Source: Variovorax sp. PBL-H6 (GTDB lineage: Bacteria > Pseudomonadota > Gammaproteobacteria > Burkholderiales > Burkholderiaceae_C). Taken from it: a stretch of DNA of 64,000 nucleotides. The notes below the pieces were generated by a model, which saw only the letters and a list, made by a program, of their open reading frames with translations, was not told the origin of the DNA and did no database searches. The position numbers and the translations under genes were made by a program. The DNA lies in assembly GCF_901827155.1 (NCBI RefSeq), contig NZ_LR594659.1, positions 1,488,001 to 1,552,000 of the forward strand, written 5' to 3'. Below, piece after piece: positions 35,712-44,672 of this stretch (within the stretch, counting starts at the first letter, position 1; every line of letters starts with the position of its first letter).

Positions 35712-36565
35712 CGCATGCCGCGCCGCTTCCGCGCCTGACCTCGGCCCATGCCGAGCTCACGCGCGAAGTGGAAGTCATCGACGAGCATGGCGAGCACGGT
35801 TCGGTCTCGATTCCGGCCGAACGCGACCTGACGGTCTACGTCGACCGGCGTGAGCTCGTGACGTTGATGACGCTCGGTGCCCAGCCCGAATTGCTCGTGC
35901 TCGGCTACCTGCTGAACCAGCGGCTCATCGAGTCCGCGGCGGACGTCGAATCGATCACGGTCGACTGGGAGGTGGGCGCCGCGGCCGTGAAGACCCATGC
36001 CGGCATCGACCGCATCGAGGAGCGCACCGCCAAGAAGGTGGTCACCACCGGCTGCGGCCAGGGCAGCGTGTTCGGCGAGCTGATGGCGGGCATCGATCGG
36101 CTGCAACTGCCTGCGACGCGCATGCGCCAGTCGCAGCTCTACGCGCTGGTCAACGCGATCCGGCTCCAGGAGAGCACCTACAAGTCGGCCGGTTCGGTGC
36201 ACGGCTGTGCCCTGTTCACGCTCGGCGAGGGCGACGACGACGCCCACATGCAGTGCTTCGTCGAGGACGTGGGCCGCCACAACGCCATCGACACCATCGC
36301 CGGCTGGATCGCGATGCAGCCGCCCGGGCGGCTCGAAGGCGGGCGCGTGTTCTACACCACCGGTCGCCTGACCAGCGAAATGGTGATCAAGTCGGCGCAG
36401 ATGGGCGTGGCCATCGTGGTCTCGCGCAGCGGCATCACGCAGATGGGCCACGAGGTTGCCCTGCGCGTGGGCCTCTGCGCCATCGGGCGTGCGACCAACA
36501 GGCGCTTCGTCTGCTACGCGGGCTTCGAGCGGCTGATCCTGCAGCCTGAACTGGCCGTGCGTTAG
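35708..36565 (+). CDS. fdhD: FdhD sulfurtransferase for formate dehydrogenase maturation
   Basis: This 285-residue protein starts with GTG inside the previous stop. FdhD passes sulfur from a cysteine desulfurase to the Mo/W-bis-MGD cofactor of formate dehydrogenases. Family features are LGYLLNQRLI, ECxVEDVGRHNA-like CFVEDVGRHNAIDT and TTGRLTSEMV. The usual CxxC loop reads TTGCGQGSVF: the first Cys (116) is kept and the second is Gly. It is the only fdhD/fdsC visible, so it may serve both FDHs in this window. Confidence 0.92.
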   Translation: MTHAAPLPRLTSAHAELTREVEVIDEHGEHGSVSIPAERDLTVYVDRRELVTLMTLGAQPELLVLGYLLNQRLIESAADVESITVDWEVGAAAVKTHAGIDRIEERTAKKVVTTGCGQGSVFGELMAGIDRLQLPATRMRQSQLYALVNAIRLQESTYKSAGSVHGCALFTLGEGDDDAHMQCFVEDVGRHNAIDTIAGWIAMQPPGRLEGGRVFYTTGRLTSEMVIKSAQMGVAIVVSRSGITQMGHEVALRVGLCAIGRATNRRFVCYAGFERLILQPELAVR

Positions 36566-36623
36566 GCCGTCGAGAGAGGGGATGTTTCATGCATCCCATC
36601 CGGGCATCGGCTATCGTCCCTGC

Positions 36624-39143
36624 ATGAATGCCTCCCTCCGCCTGGGCTGGCGCACGCTCTGGCGCGATCTGCGCGCCGGCGAGCTGCGCCTTCTGATCGT
36701 CGCCGTGCTGCTCGCGGTGGCTGCGCTGACCGCCGTCGGCTTCTTCGCCGACCGGCTCAAGGGCGGCCTGCAGCGCGATGCGCGCCAGCTGATCGGGGGG
36801 GACGCCGTGCTCGCGAGCGACAACCCGACCCCCGAAGTCTTCATCGAGCGCGCCCGCGCCCTCGGCCTGCAGACCGCCGGTACCTATGGCTTTCCGACGA
36901 TGGCGCGTGCCAGCGATGAACAGGGCGGCGCGGCCAAGCTGGTCGCGCTCAAGGCGGTAGAGGCCGGCTATCCGCTGCGCGGCAGCCTGCAGGTCAGCAC
37001 CGCGCCTGGCGCGCCAGGGCAGCCCACGCGCGAGGTGCCCGCGTCCGGCCAGGTCTGGGTCGACGCCTCGCTGCTGGAAGCGCTGGGTCTCAAGATGGGC
37101 GACACGCTGCTGCTGGGCGATGCCGGCTTGCGCATCGCACGCGTGATCACGCTCGAGCCCGACCGCGGCGCCGGCTTCATGAGCTTTGCGCCGCGCGTCA
37201 TGCTCAACCAGGCGGATGTGCCGCGCACCGGGCTCGTGCAGCCGGCCAGCCGCGTCAGCTATCGCTTCGCGGTGGCCGGGGACACCGCCGCGGTCAAGCG
37301 ATTCAGCGACTGGGCCGACGCGACCCTCAAGAAGGGCGAGCTGCGCGGCATCCGGCTCGACTCCTTCGAGAGCGGCCGCCCCGAAATGCGCCAGACGCTG
37401 GACCGCGCCGAAAAATTCCTCAACCTGGTTGCGCTGCTGGCTGCACTGCTGTCCGCCGTGGCGGTGGCACTGGCGGCGCGCGGCTTCGCGGCCAACCACC
37501 TCGACGACTGCGCCATGCTGCGGGTGCTGGGCCAGAGCCAGCGCACCATCGCGCAGGCTTACGCCTTCGAGTTCGCTGCCATCGGCCTCGCCGCCAGCGC
37601 ACTGGGCGTTGCGATCGGTTTCGCCGTGCACTACGTCTTCGTGCTGCTGCTCGCCGGCCTGGTCGAGGCTTCGCTGCCCGCGCCCAGCTTGTGGCCGGTG
37701 GCGTTCGGGCTCGGCATGGGGCTCACGCTGCTCTTCGCCTTCGGGCTGCCGCCGGTGCTGCAGCTCGCACAGGTGCCGCCACTGCGCGTGATCCGGCGCG
37801 ACGTGGGCGGCCTCAAGCCTGCCTCGATCGCGGTGCTGGGACTCGGCGTTGCCGGCTTCGCGGCCCTGCTGCTGGCAGCCAGCAGCGATCTCAAGCTGGG
37901 CCTGATCGCCGTCGGCGGCTTCGCGGCTGCGGTGGCGGTCTTCGCCGTGCTGAGCTGGCTGGCGGTGCTGCTGCTGCGCCGCAGCGTCAACGAGACGACC
38001 GCACCGCGCTGGCTGGTACTGGCCACGCGCCAGATCTCGGCGCGGCCGGCCTACGCGGTGGTGCAGGTCAGCGCGCTGGCCGTGGGCCTGCTCGCGCTGG
38101 TGCTGCTGGTGCTGCTGCGTACCGACCTGGTCGCGAGCTGGCGCCGTGCCTCGCCGCCCGATGCGCCCAACCGCTTCGTGATCAACGTGATGCCCGACCA
38201 GAGCGAGGCGTTTCGCCAGGCGCTGCAGGCCGGCGGGGTCAAGAAGTACGACTGGTATCCGATGATCCGAGGGCGCCTGGTCGCGGTCAACGACAAGCCG
38301 GTCTCGCCTGATGACTACGCGGACGACCGCGCCAAGCGCCTGGTCGACCGCGAGTTCAACCTGAGCAACGCTGCCGAGCGGCCGCCGCACAACGAAGTCG
38401 TGGCCGGCAGCTGGGAGCCCGAGAAGAAGGGCGACGTGAGCGTGGAGCAGGGCCTGATGGAGACGCTGGGCCTCAAGCTCGGCGACCGGCTGCGCTTCGA
38501 CATCGGCGGCCAGCAGAACGAGGCGCGCATCGCATCCGTGCGCAAGGTCGACTGGGGCTCGATGCACGCCAACTTCTTCGTGATGTACACCGTCAGCTCG
38601 CTCGGCAACGATGTCCCCGTCACCTACATGAGCGCCTTCCGGGCGCCCGACCGTCCGGGCTTCGACAACGCCCTGGTGCGCACCTTCCCCAACGTCACCA
38701 ACGTGGACATGAGCGCCACCATTGGCCAGGTGCAGCGCGTGCTCGACCAGGTGATCCGCGCGGTGGAGTTCCTGTTCGGCTTCACGCTCGCGGCGGGCCT
38801 GGTGGTGCTGTTCGCGGCCGTCACCGCCACGCGCGAGGAGCGGGCGCGCGAGTTCGCGGTGATGCGCGCGGTGGGTGCGCGCGGCAGCCTGCTGCGGCAG
38901 GTGCAGCGCGCGGAGCTCGTGGGCGTGGGCCTGCTGGCCGGCTTCCTGGCCAGCATCGTGGCCTCACTCATCGGCTGGGGTCTGGCGCGCTACGTGTTCG
39001 ACTTCAGCTGGACCGCCTCGCCGCTGGTTCCGCTCGCCGGCTCGCTGGCTGGCGCCGTGCTCGCGCTGGCAGCCGGCTGGTGGGGCCTGCGCGAGGTGCT
39101 GCGCAGGCCGGTGGTCGATACGCTCAGGCGCGCAGCAGAATAG
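36624..39143 (+). CDS. FtsX-family ABC transporter permease (YbbP-like)
   Basis: This 839-residue permease has an N-terminal helix (RLLIVAVLLAVAALTAVGFF), a large periplasmic domain, and FtsX core helices near 270-380. A second periplasmic domain and second FtsX-type helices occupy 710-835. It resembles YbbP, which works with the ATPase YbbA and the lysophospholipase TesA. No ATPase gene is adjacent in this window, so its partner must lie elsewhere. The start at MNASLRLGW was taken over an upstream ATG that adds a non-homologous stretch. Confidence 0.88.
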   Translation: MNASLRLGWRTLWRDLRAGELRLLIVAVLLAVAALTAVGFFADRLKGGLQRDARQLIGGDAVLASDNPTPEVFIERARALGLQTAGTYGFPTMARASDEQGGAAKLVALKAVEAGYPLRGSLQVSTAPGAPGQPTREVPASGQVWVDASLLEALGLKMGDTLLLGDAGLRIARVITLEPDRGAGFMSFAPRVMLNQADVPRTGLVQPASRVSYRFAVAGDTAAVKRFSDWADATLKKGELRGIRLDSFESGRPEMRQTLDRAEKFLNLVALLAALLSAVAVALAARGFAANHLDDCAMLRVLGQSQRTIAQAYAFEFAAIGLAASALGVAIGFAVHYVFVLLLAGLVEASLPAPSLWPVAFGLGMGLTLLFAFGLPPVLQLAQVPPLRVIRRDVGGLKPASIAVLGLGVAGFAALLLAASSDLKLGLIAVGGFAAAVAVFAVLSWLAVLLLRRSVNETTAPRWLVLATRQISARPAYAVVQVSALAVGLLALVLLVLLRTDLVASWRRASPPDAPNRFVINVMPDQSEAFRQALQAGGVKKYDWYPMIRGRLVAVNDKPVSPDDYADDRAKRLVDREFNLSNAAERPPHNEVVAGSWEPEKKGDVSVEQGLMETLGLKLGDRLRFDIGGQQNEARIASVRKVDWGSMHANFFVMYTVSSLGNDVPVTYMSAFRAPDRPGFDNALVRTFPNVTNVDMSATIGQVQRVLDQVIRAVEFLFGFTLAAGLVVLFAAVTATREERAREFAVMRAVGARGSLLRQVQRAELVGVGLLAGFLASIVASLIGWGLARYVFDFSWTASPLVPLAGSLAGAVLALAAGWWGLREVLRRPVVDTLRRAAE

Positions 39144-39180
39144 GCCCGGCGCGGCTACGATCGTGCGAGAGGTGATCCGC

Positions 39181-40554
39181 ATGACGACCGAGACCCGCCC
39201 CGCCGTCCTCGACCTGATCGGCAACACGCCGCTGGTGCGCGTCACGCGCCTGGACACCGGCCCTTGCACCCTCTTTCTCAAGCTCGAATCGCAAAACCCC
39301 GGCGGCTCGATCAAGGACCGCGTCGGCGTCGCGATGATCGATGCGGCCGAACGCGACGGGCGCCTGCAGCCCGGCGGCACGGTGGTCGAGGCCACGGCCG
39401 GCAACACCGGCCTCGGCCTGGCGCTGGTGGCACGCGCCAAGGGCTACCGCGTGGTGCTGGTGGTGCCCGACAAGATGTCGACCGAGAAGGTGCTGCACCT
39501 CAAGGCACTGGGTGCGGAGGTCCACACCACGCGCTCGGACGTGGGCAAGGGCCATCCCGAGTACTACCAGGACTATGCGGCGCGGCTCGCGCGGGAGATT
39601 CCCGGCGCCTTCTTCGCCGACCAGTTCAACAACCCCGACAACCCGCTCGCGCATGCCGCGAGCACCGGGCCCGAGATCTGGCAGCAGTGCGGGCATGACG
39701 TGGACGCGATCGTCGTCGGCGTCGGGTCGGGCGGCACCGTCACCGGGCTCACGCGCTACTTCCGCGAGGTGCAGCCGGCGCTCTTCTTCGTGCTGGCCGA
39801 TCCGGCGGGCTCGGTGGTTGCCGAGTACACGCGCAGCGGCTCGGTGGGCGAGGCCGGGTCGTGGGCGGTGGAGGGCATCGGCGAGGACTTCATCCCCGGC
39901 ATCGCCGATCTCTCCGGCGTGAAGAAGGCCTACTCGATCAGCGACGAGGAAAGCTTCGGCGCCGCGCGCGAGCTGCTGCGGGCCGAGGGCATTCTCGGCG
40001 GCTCCTCCACCGGCACGCTGCTGGCTGCGGCGCTGCGCTTCTGCCGCGAGCAGACCAGGCCGCTGCGGGTCGTGAGCTTCGTCTGCGACACCGGGACCCG
40101 CTATCTCTCGAAGGTCTACAACGACCAGTGGATGCTCGACCAGGGCCTGCTCGCGCGCGAGCGCTTCGGCGACCTGCGCGACGTGGTGTCGCGCCGTTTC
40201 GAGGAGGGCAGCGTGATCAGCGTCGGCCCTGAAGACACGCTGCTGACCGCTTTCCAGCGCATGCGGCTGGCGGACGTGTCGCAGCTGCCGGTGCTGGAGG
40301 GCACGCAGCTCGTCGGCGTGATCGACGAGTCCGACCTGCTGATGAGCGTGCACACGGATGCCGGCCGCTTCCGCTCGAGCGTGAAGAGCGCCATGACCGA
40401 CCTGCCAGAGACCTTGCCTGCCAGTGCCAGCCTGCCTGAGCTCGAAGCCGTGCTCGACCGCGGCTTGGTCGCGATGATCGCGGACGAGGCCGGCTTCCAC
40501 GGGCTCATCACCCGCACCGACCTGCTCAACCATCTCCGGAGAAAGCTGAAGTGA
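39181..40554 (+). CDS. cystathionine beta-synthase
   Basis: This 457-residue PLP enzyme has the cysteine-synthase fold (1-320). Lys 45 in NPGGSIKDRVG binds PLP, EATAGNTGLGLA is the substrate loop and VGSGGTVTG is the phosphate loop. The C-terminal 120 residues hold a pair of CBS domains, as in eukaryote-like CBS. It would condense homocysteine and serine into cystathionine. Coupling by GTGA to a cystathionine gamma-lyase gene makes a reverse-transsulfuration operon and argues against a cysteine synthase role. Confidence 0.92.
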   Translation: MTTETRPAVLDLIGNTPLVRVTRLDTGPCTLFLKLESQNPGGSIKDRVGVAMIDAAERDGRLQPGGTVVEATAGNTGLGLALVARAKGYRVVLVVPDKMSTEKVLHLKALGAEVHTTRSDVGKGHPEYYQDYAARLAREIPGAFFADQFNNPDNPLAHAASTGPEIWQQCGHDVDAIVVGVGSGGTVTGLTRYFREVQPALFFVLADPAGSVVAEYTRSGSVGEAGSWAVEGIGEDFIPGIADLSGVKKAYSISDEESFGAARELLRAEGILGGSSTGTLLAAALRFCREQTRPLRVVSFVCDTGTRYLSKVYNDQWMLDQGLLARERFGDLRDVVSRRFEEGSVISVGPEDTLLTAFQRMRLADVSQLPVLEGTQLVGVIDESDLLMSVHTDAGRFRSSVKSAMTDLPETLPASASLPELEAVLDRGLVAMIADEAGFHGLITRTDLLNHLRRKLK

Positions 40555-41762
40555 ACCAAGACAGGAACTCCCACGACGGACTTGCGTTCGCCACCCGCGT
40601 GATCCACGCGGGTCAGGCGCCCGACCCTTCGACGGGCGCGATCATGCCGCCCATCTACGCCACCTCGACCTATGTGCAGCAGAGCCCCGGCGTGCACAAG
40701 GGCCTGGACTACGGCCGCTCGCACAACCCCACGCGCTGGGCGCTGGAGCGCTGCGTGGCCGACCTCGAAGGCGGCTCCGCGGCCTTTGCCTTCGCCTCCG
40801 GCCTGGCCGCGATCTCGACCACGCTGGAGCTGCTGGACGCCAATGCCCACATCGTCTCGGGCGACGACGTCTATGGCGGCACCTTCCGCTTGTTCGAGCG
40901 CGTGCGCGCGCGCAGCGCGGGGCACCGCTTCAGCTTCGTCGACCTGACCGATCCGGCGCGGCTGCTGCAGGCGCTGACGCCCGAGACGCGCATGGTGTGG
41001 GTCGAGACGCCGACCAATCCGCTGCTGCGGCTGGCCGACCTGCGCGCCATTGCCGCGATCTGCCGCGAGCGCGGCATCCTCTGCGTGGCCGACAACACCT
41101 TCGCGAGCCCCTGGGTGCAGCGCCCGCTGGAACTGGGCTTCGACATCGTGGTGCACTCGACCACCAAGTACCTCAACGGCCATTCGGACGTGATCGGCGG
41201 CGTGGCCGTCGTCGGCCGGGAGGAGCGCCACGCACCCTTGCGCGAGCGGCTGGGCTTTCTGCAGAACTCGGTGGGTGCGATCGCCGGGCCCTTCGACAGC
41301 TTTCTCACCCTGCGCGGCGTGAAGACACTCGCGCTGCGCATGGAGCGGCATTGCAGCAGCGCGCTGGCGCTCGCGCAATGGCTGGAAGCGCAACCGAAGG
41401 TGGCGCGCGTGCACTACCCGGGACTTGCCTCGCACCCGCAGCACGAGCTGGCGCGGCAGCAGATGACGCAGGGCTTCGGCGGCATGATCTCGATCGACTT
41501 GAAGACCGATCTCGCCGGCACGCGGCGCTTCCTGGAGGCGGTGCGCATTTTCTCGCTGGCCGAGAGCCTGGGCGGCGTCGAGAGCCTGATCGAGCATCCG
41601 GCCATCATGACCCACGCCACCATCCCGGCCGAGACGCGTGCGCGCCTGGGCATTGGGGATGGTCTGGTGCGCTTGTCGGTGGGCGTGGAGGCGCTCGAAG
41701 ACCTGCGTGCGGATCTGGCGCAGGCTTTAGAGAGAGTGAACGCCTCGCGTGATGCCGGCTAA
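40551..41762 (+). CDS. cystathionine gamma-lyase (trans-sulfuration PLP enzyme)
   Basis: This 403-residue Cys/Met-metabolism PLP enzyme starts with GTG in the previous stop. Lys 206 in HSTTKYLNGHSD forms the Schiff base. ASGLAAIST, VETPTNPLLRLAD and SLGGVESLIEHPAIMTHA are family hallmarks. Pairing with CBS points to cleavage of cystathionine to cysteine; a cystathionine gamma-synthase activity cannot be excluded from sequence alone. It converges on the effector-like gene with a 4-base overlap. Confidence 0.92.
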   Translation: MNQDRNSHDGLAFATRVIHAGQAPDPSTGAIMPPIYATSTYVQQSPGVHKGLDYGRSHNPTRWALERCVADLEGGSAAFAFASGLAAISTTLELLDANAHIVSGDDVYGGTFRLFERVRARSAGHRFSFVDLTDPARLLQALTPETRMVWVETPTNPLLRLADLRAIAAICRERGILCVADNTFASPWVQRPLELGFDIVVHSTTKYLNGHSDVIGGVAVVGREERHAPLRERLGFLQNSVGAIAGPFDSFLTLRGVKTLALRMERHCSSALALAQWLEAQPKVARVHYPGLASHPQHELARQQMTQGFGGMISIDLKTDLAGTRRFLEAVRIFSLAESLGGVESLIEHPAIMTHATIPAETRARLGIGDGLVRLSVGVEALEDLRADLAQALERVNASRDAG

Positions 41763-42913
41763 TTGAGAGGCAGAGCGGGTTCACCCCGCTGATAGGCCAA
41801 TATCTCTCGTTCGAGCGAATTCCAGCCGCCCCCGATCGTCTGGTCAACAAGGCTCGCGGACGCGACGTTGCTTTCTATCCGCTGCTTGTCCCAGCTTCCG
41901 GTGTCCAGGAACTCATTCACTACGGCTCCCAGGGCTTTCTGAGCGTGATACTCTGGCTCGGCGTAGATGTTGTACAGCTTATCCAATTCGCTGAACGACT
42001 CATCGTCATTGACCTCGAGCCGGTACGCGGCCCCCCAATACAGCAGTTTCCTCAAGGCCGGCGAGAGCACTGATTGCGGATTATCGAGCTCGACGTGCCA
42101 TTTTCTGAAGTTGTCGAGCCGCTTTTGAGCAGCTGCGTCACGACCGCTCTTCAGGCGGGTAATGACACCATCCAGGGTCTGTGTACTGCTCTGCTGATCC
42201 ACGGGTGGATGGAGGTGTTCCTGAACGGGTGTGATCTGTCCGTCCCCGCGAGCTGGTCGCAGCGGGATTGCGGAAATACCGGATGAACTCGGCTCCGGCT
42301 TGATATGAAGGGGAGGTGCGTTGCGCTTGTCCGTGCTGACCGGAGTTGCAGCCGGTGAAATTCGATTGACTTGAGCAATGGGCTGTTTGGCTCGGTCCTG
42401 CCTGATGTATTGAAGAAGGCCTGCGTCGGTCTCACCGTGTCGACCGAGAAAATTGAGAGCCCATTTCAGGTTCGCGCCATTCTGCTGGGGATCCTCAGCC
42501 AGGATCTTGACTCTATCGTGTACGAACAAGAGTTGCGCCAACACAATCTCCACGCGAACCAGGGCTTTGAGCTGTTCCAGCTTGCTCGCTGTTGGTGGTA
42601 GTTGTGCGTGTTCAGCTTTGGAGCTCTCCAGAGCCTCCTCGAGGACCTTTGCCTTCTCTTCGAGACTGCCAAGGTTGGCGCTCTGCACTCGCTTCTTGTA
42701 ATTCCCAAGCGGAGAAAACTCGGCTGCGTTTCGTGCAGCCGAGACGTCCATTGGCACATACGGGCGACCACCCCTTTGTTTCCTGATTTGAACCAGGAGT
42801 GCTGTGTCGGAATTGACCGGCTGCTCGGGCGGAGGGGGTTCCTCTGCTTGCTCTGCTGCCAGTCGATTGACCAGTTGCTGAACTTCTCTGTGATGTGTAT
42901 GAAGCGGACTCAT
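41759..42913 (-). CDS. candidate type III secretion effector (unknown fold)
   Basis: This 384-residue soluble protein has no recognised domain. It has a polar N-terminus (MSPLHTHHREVQQLVNRLAA), a helical stretch about 80-150, a Pro/Ser-rich middle (about 165-240) and a helical C-terminal half. It starts four bases after the stop of a tandem CesT chaperone gene, the standard layout for a secreted effector and its chaperone. Base composition is clearly less GC-rich than its neighbours, with codons such as TTG, CAA and AAA. No enzymatic motif is visible. Effector status is inferred from context. Confidence 0.6.
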   Translation of the reverse strand: MSPLHTHHREVQQLVNRLAAEQAEEPPPPEQPVNSDTALLVQIRKQRGGRPYVPMDVSAARNAAEFSPLGNYKKRVQSANLGSLEEKAKVLEEALESSKAEHAQLPPTASKLEQLKALVRVEIVLAQLLFVHDRVKILAEDPQQNGANLKWALNFLGRHGETDAGLLQYIRQDRAKQPIAQVNRISPAATPVSTDKRNAPPLHIKPEPSSSGISAIPLRPARGDGQITPVQEHLHPPVDQQSSTQTLDGVITRLKSGRDAAAQKRLDNFRKWHVELDNPQSVLSPALRKLLYWGAAYRLEVNDDESFSELDKLYNIYAEPEYHAQKALGAVVNEFLDTGSWDKQRIESNVASASLVDQTIGGGWNSLEREILAYQRGEPALPLN

Positions 42914-42916
42914 GCG

Positions 42917-43900
42917 TTATTTCATTTCGAATGATGTGGTGGAAAAATGCCGGTTGCGGCTGTCGAGGGGCATGTGGGGAAAATCCAAATCAGGTAGCTT
43001 GAAATTCATGTGAAATTTCTCTCTCCACATCATTGCGGACAGAGCCATTTGCCGCAGCGTTCCAGAAAGCGTTCTGTCGTCCTCAAGGTCCAGCGTGCCG
43101 AAATGGCTCGCAAACACGAGAGCCGCTTCCTGGTCGACATGCAATGTGATCTGCCCCTCGGCAGAACGAATGCGGTTCAGTTCGAGCACACGAAGCAAGA
43201 CCGCTTCGGTATCCTGGCGCGGGATCGGCCCATACGAGCAGCAAATTTCGAATGTCTCCGACCCATCTTCCTTGCTGTGCAGCATTGCAATCGGTATGTC
43301 ATGGACATCGAGCGCGAAGCTCAACGCCTCACCGTCCGTTGTCGGCACCGGAAAGTCCCAACCGCACCTGTTGCATGCCTTTTCCACCAAAGAAATGAAC
43401 TTCGCACGATAGGCGTTGAACGATTCATCATGGATTTGCGGGCGGCAAGGGCTGTATTGCGGACGTTGCAGAAAGCCGGCTTCGCGCCACTCCGTGGCGA
43501 ATTGCGAAGCGCTGATGAGGATCTCAGCGAGTGCGCCGGGCGCCATTCCCTGCAGTGGCAGGTGAAATCCGCAAGTTGCCACGTCCTCATCCGGGTCGAA
43601 GCCGATCGCCGCCAGGCGCGTTCCGTGGACGAGGTGCCTGACCGGAGTCAGTAAATTCCGCATGGTCCCTTCGACATCCTCCCGAGGCAGTGGGCCGAGG
43701 GGGATTTCAACGAAGATCTGGTCTGCGCGGCCATCGGGATCGGGATCGTGTCCGAGGACAAAGTCCGTTCCGTGGAGCCTCAAATCGAGAATCGCCGGCT
43801 CATGGATATCTTGAAGCAGGATGGGTGCGTCTTCGCCTGATTCCCGAAACAGGCCCTCTACGAGGGAGGTGAACTCGGAGCGCCATTGGCCTCGTGTCAT
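42917..43900 (-). CDS. tandem CesT-family type III secretion chaperone
   Basis: This 327-residue acidic protein is made of two CesT/SycE-like halves. The halves align internally: GPLPREDVEGTMRNLLTPVR against GPIPRQDTEAVLLRVLELNR, and ASQFATEWREAGF against LSAMMWREKF. CesT chaperones act as dimers that hold effectors unfolded; here both protomers are in one chain. The start at MTRGQWRSEF was used; longer frames run into the upstream REP-like element. No type III apparatus gene is in the window. GC is low, which together with the REP copy at its upstream edge suggests transfer. Confidence 0.75.
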   Translation of the reverse strand: MTRGQWRSEFTSLVEGLFRESGEDAPILLQDIHEPAILDLRLHGTDFVLGHDPDPDGRADQIFVEIPLGPLPREDVEGTMRNLLTPVRHLVHGTRLAAIGFDPDEDVATCGFHLPLQGMAPGALAEILISASQFATEWREAGFLQRPQYSPCRPQIHDESFNAYRAKFISLVEKACNRCGWDFPVPTTDGEALSFALDVHDIPIAMLHSKEDGSETFEICCSYGPIPRQDTEAVLLRVLELNRIRSAEGQITLHVDQEAALVFASHFGTLDLEDDRTLSGTLRQMALSAMMWREKFHMNFKLPDLDFPHMPLDSRNRHFSTTSFEMK

Positions 43901-44004
43901 GGGAGCATTCGTACGTGGTGGAATTCGTTCTGTAACGTCTTGGCTGCGCCGGTTCCGTGATGTTCGGTCCCGTGCTGCAACCAAGGCCTGAACGTGAACC
44001 GGGC

Positions 44005-44040
44005 GCCCCCACCCCGACCCTCCCCCGAACGGGGAGGGAG
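44005..44040. repeat. REP-like palindromic element at the edge of the chaperone/effector pair
   Basis: GCCCCCACCCCGACCCTCCCC (read in two pieces) then GAACGGGGAGGGAG; arms CCCTCCCC (44018-44025) and GGGGAGGG (44031-44038) flank a CGAAC loop. It lies in the 182-base gap between the DUF3501 gene and the chaperone gene and is the best-formed member of the family after the copy at 19582. Confidence 0.75.
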
Positions 44041-44082
44041 CAAGTCCGGCGCGATCACCGGACAGATCTGCCGCGCAGACCC

Positions 44083-44667
44083 CTAGGCGCCCAGGTCTCC
44101 CGCGAGGCTCGCCAGCGTCTCGGGCGGGATGACCGTCATCGCCGGGTAGTTCGTGTGGTCGCACCCGAGCTTGACCTGCGCACCCGCGCGGACCGCCGCA
44201 CGCGCCGCATCGTCGAACTCGAAGCGCAGGAAATGCACCGCCGAAGTCTTCTCCTCGGTCTCGCGGTCCAGGTCCTCGTCGGCGATCGCGTAGACGCGGG
44301 CATGGCCTTCGACCTCGACGAACATGCGGTCCGCCACGCCGATGAGGCGCGCCAGTTCGCGCTTGCGCTCGTGCACGTCGGTGTACTCGATCAGCATGGT
44401 CGCCTTCCAGTTGCTGCCACCGGGCACGAGCGGAAGGTAGGCCTCGATTTCGCTGCGGATGCCGTCTTCCTCGAAGATCTTCTCGATGTGCAGCATCTCC
44501 TGGATCTGGCGGCGGATGGTGGTCTCGTCCTCGAACTGCACGCTCACGTGCTCGCCCAGGCGCACGGTGCGCAGCTTGCGGTGTGCGATGAACTCCGGCG
44601 CGCTCGACTTGCGGATCTTCGCGTAGGCCTCCAGCGTCATCAGGCTGTCGGGGGTGATCGTCGTCAT
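44083..44667 (-). CDS. DUF3501 family protein
   Basis: This 194-residue soluble protein matches the DUF3501 type: MTLEAYAKIRKSSAPEFIAH, then FEDETTIRRQIQEMLHIEKI and a hydrophilic C-terminal beta region. The function is unknown. It is the third gene of a rubrerythrin / Fe-S protein / DUF3501 operon, starting 5 bases after the Fe-S protein stop. This association recurs in proteobacteria and points to peroxide or redox stress. Confidence 0.9.
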   Translation of the reverse strand: MTTITPDSLMTLEAYAKIRKSSAPEFIAHRKLRTVRLGEHVSVQFEDETTIRRQIQEMLHIEKIFEEDGIRSEIEAYLPLVPGGSNWKATMLIEYTDVHERKRELARLIGVADRMFVEVEGHARVYAIADEDLDRETEEKTSAVHFLRFEFDDAARAAVRAGAQVKLGCDHTNYPAMTVIPPETLASLAGDLGA

Positions 44668-44672
44668 CGTCG

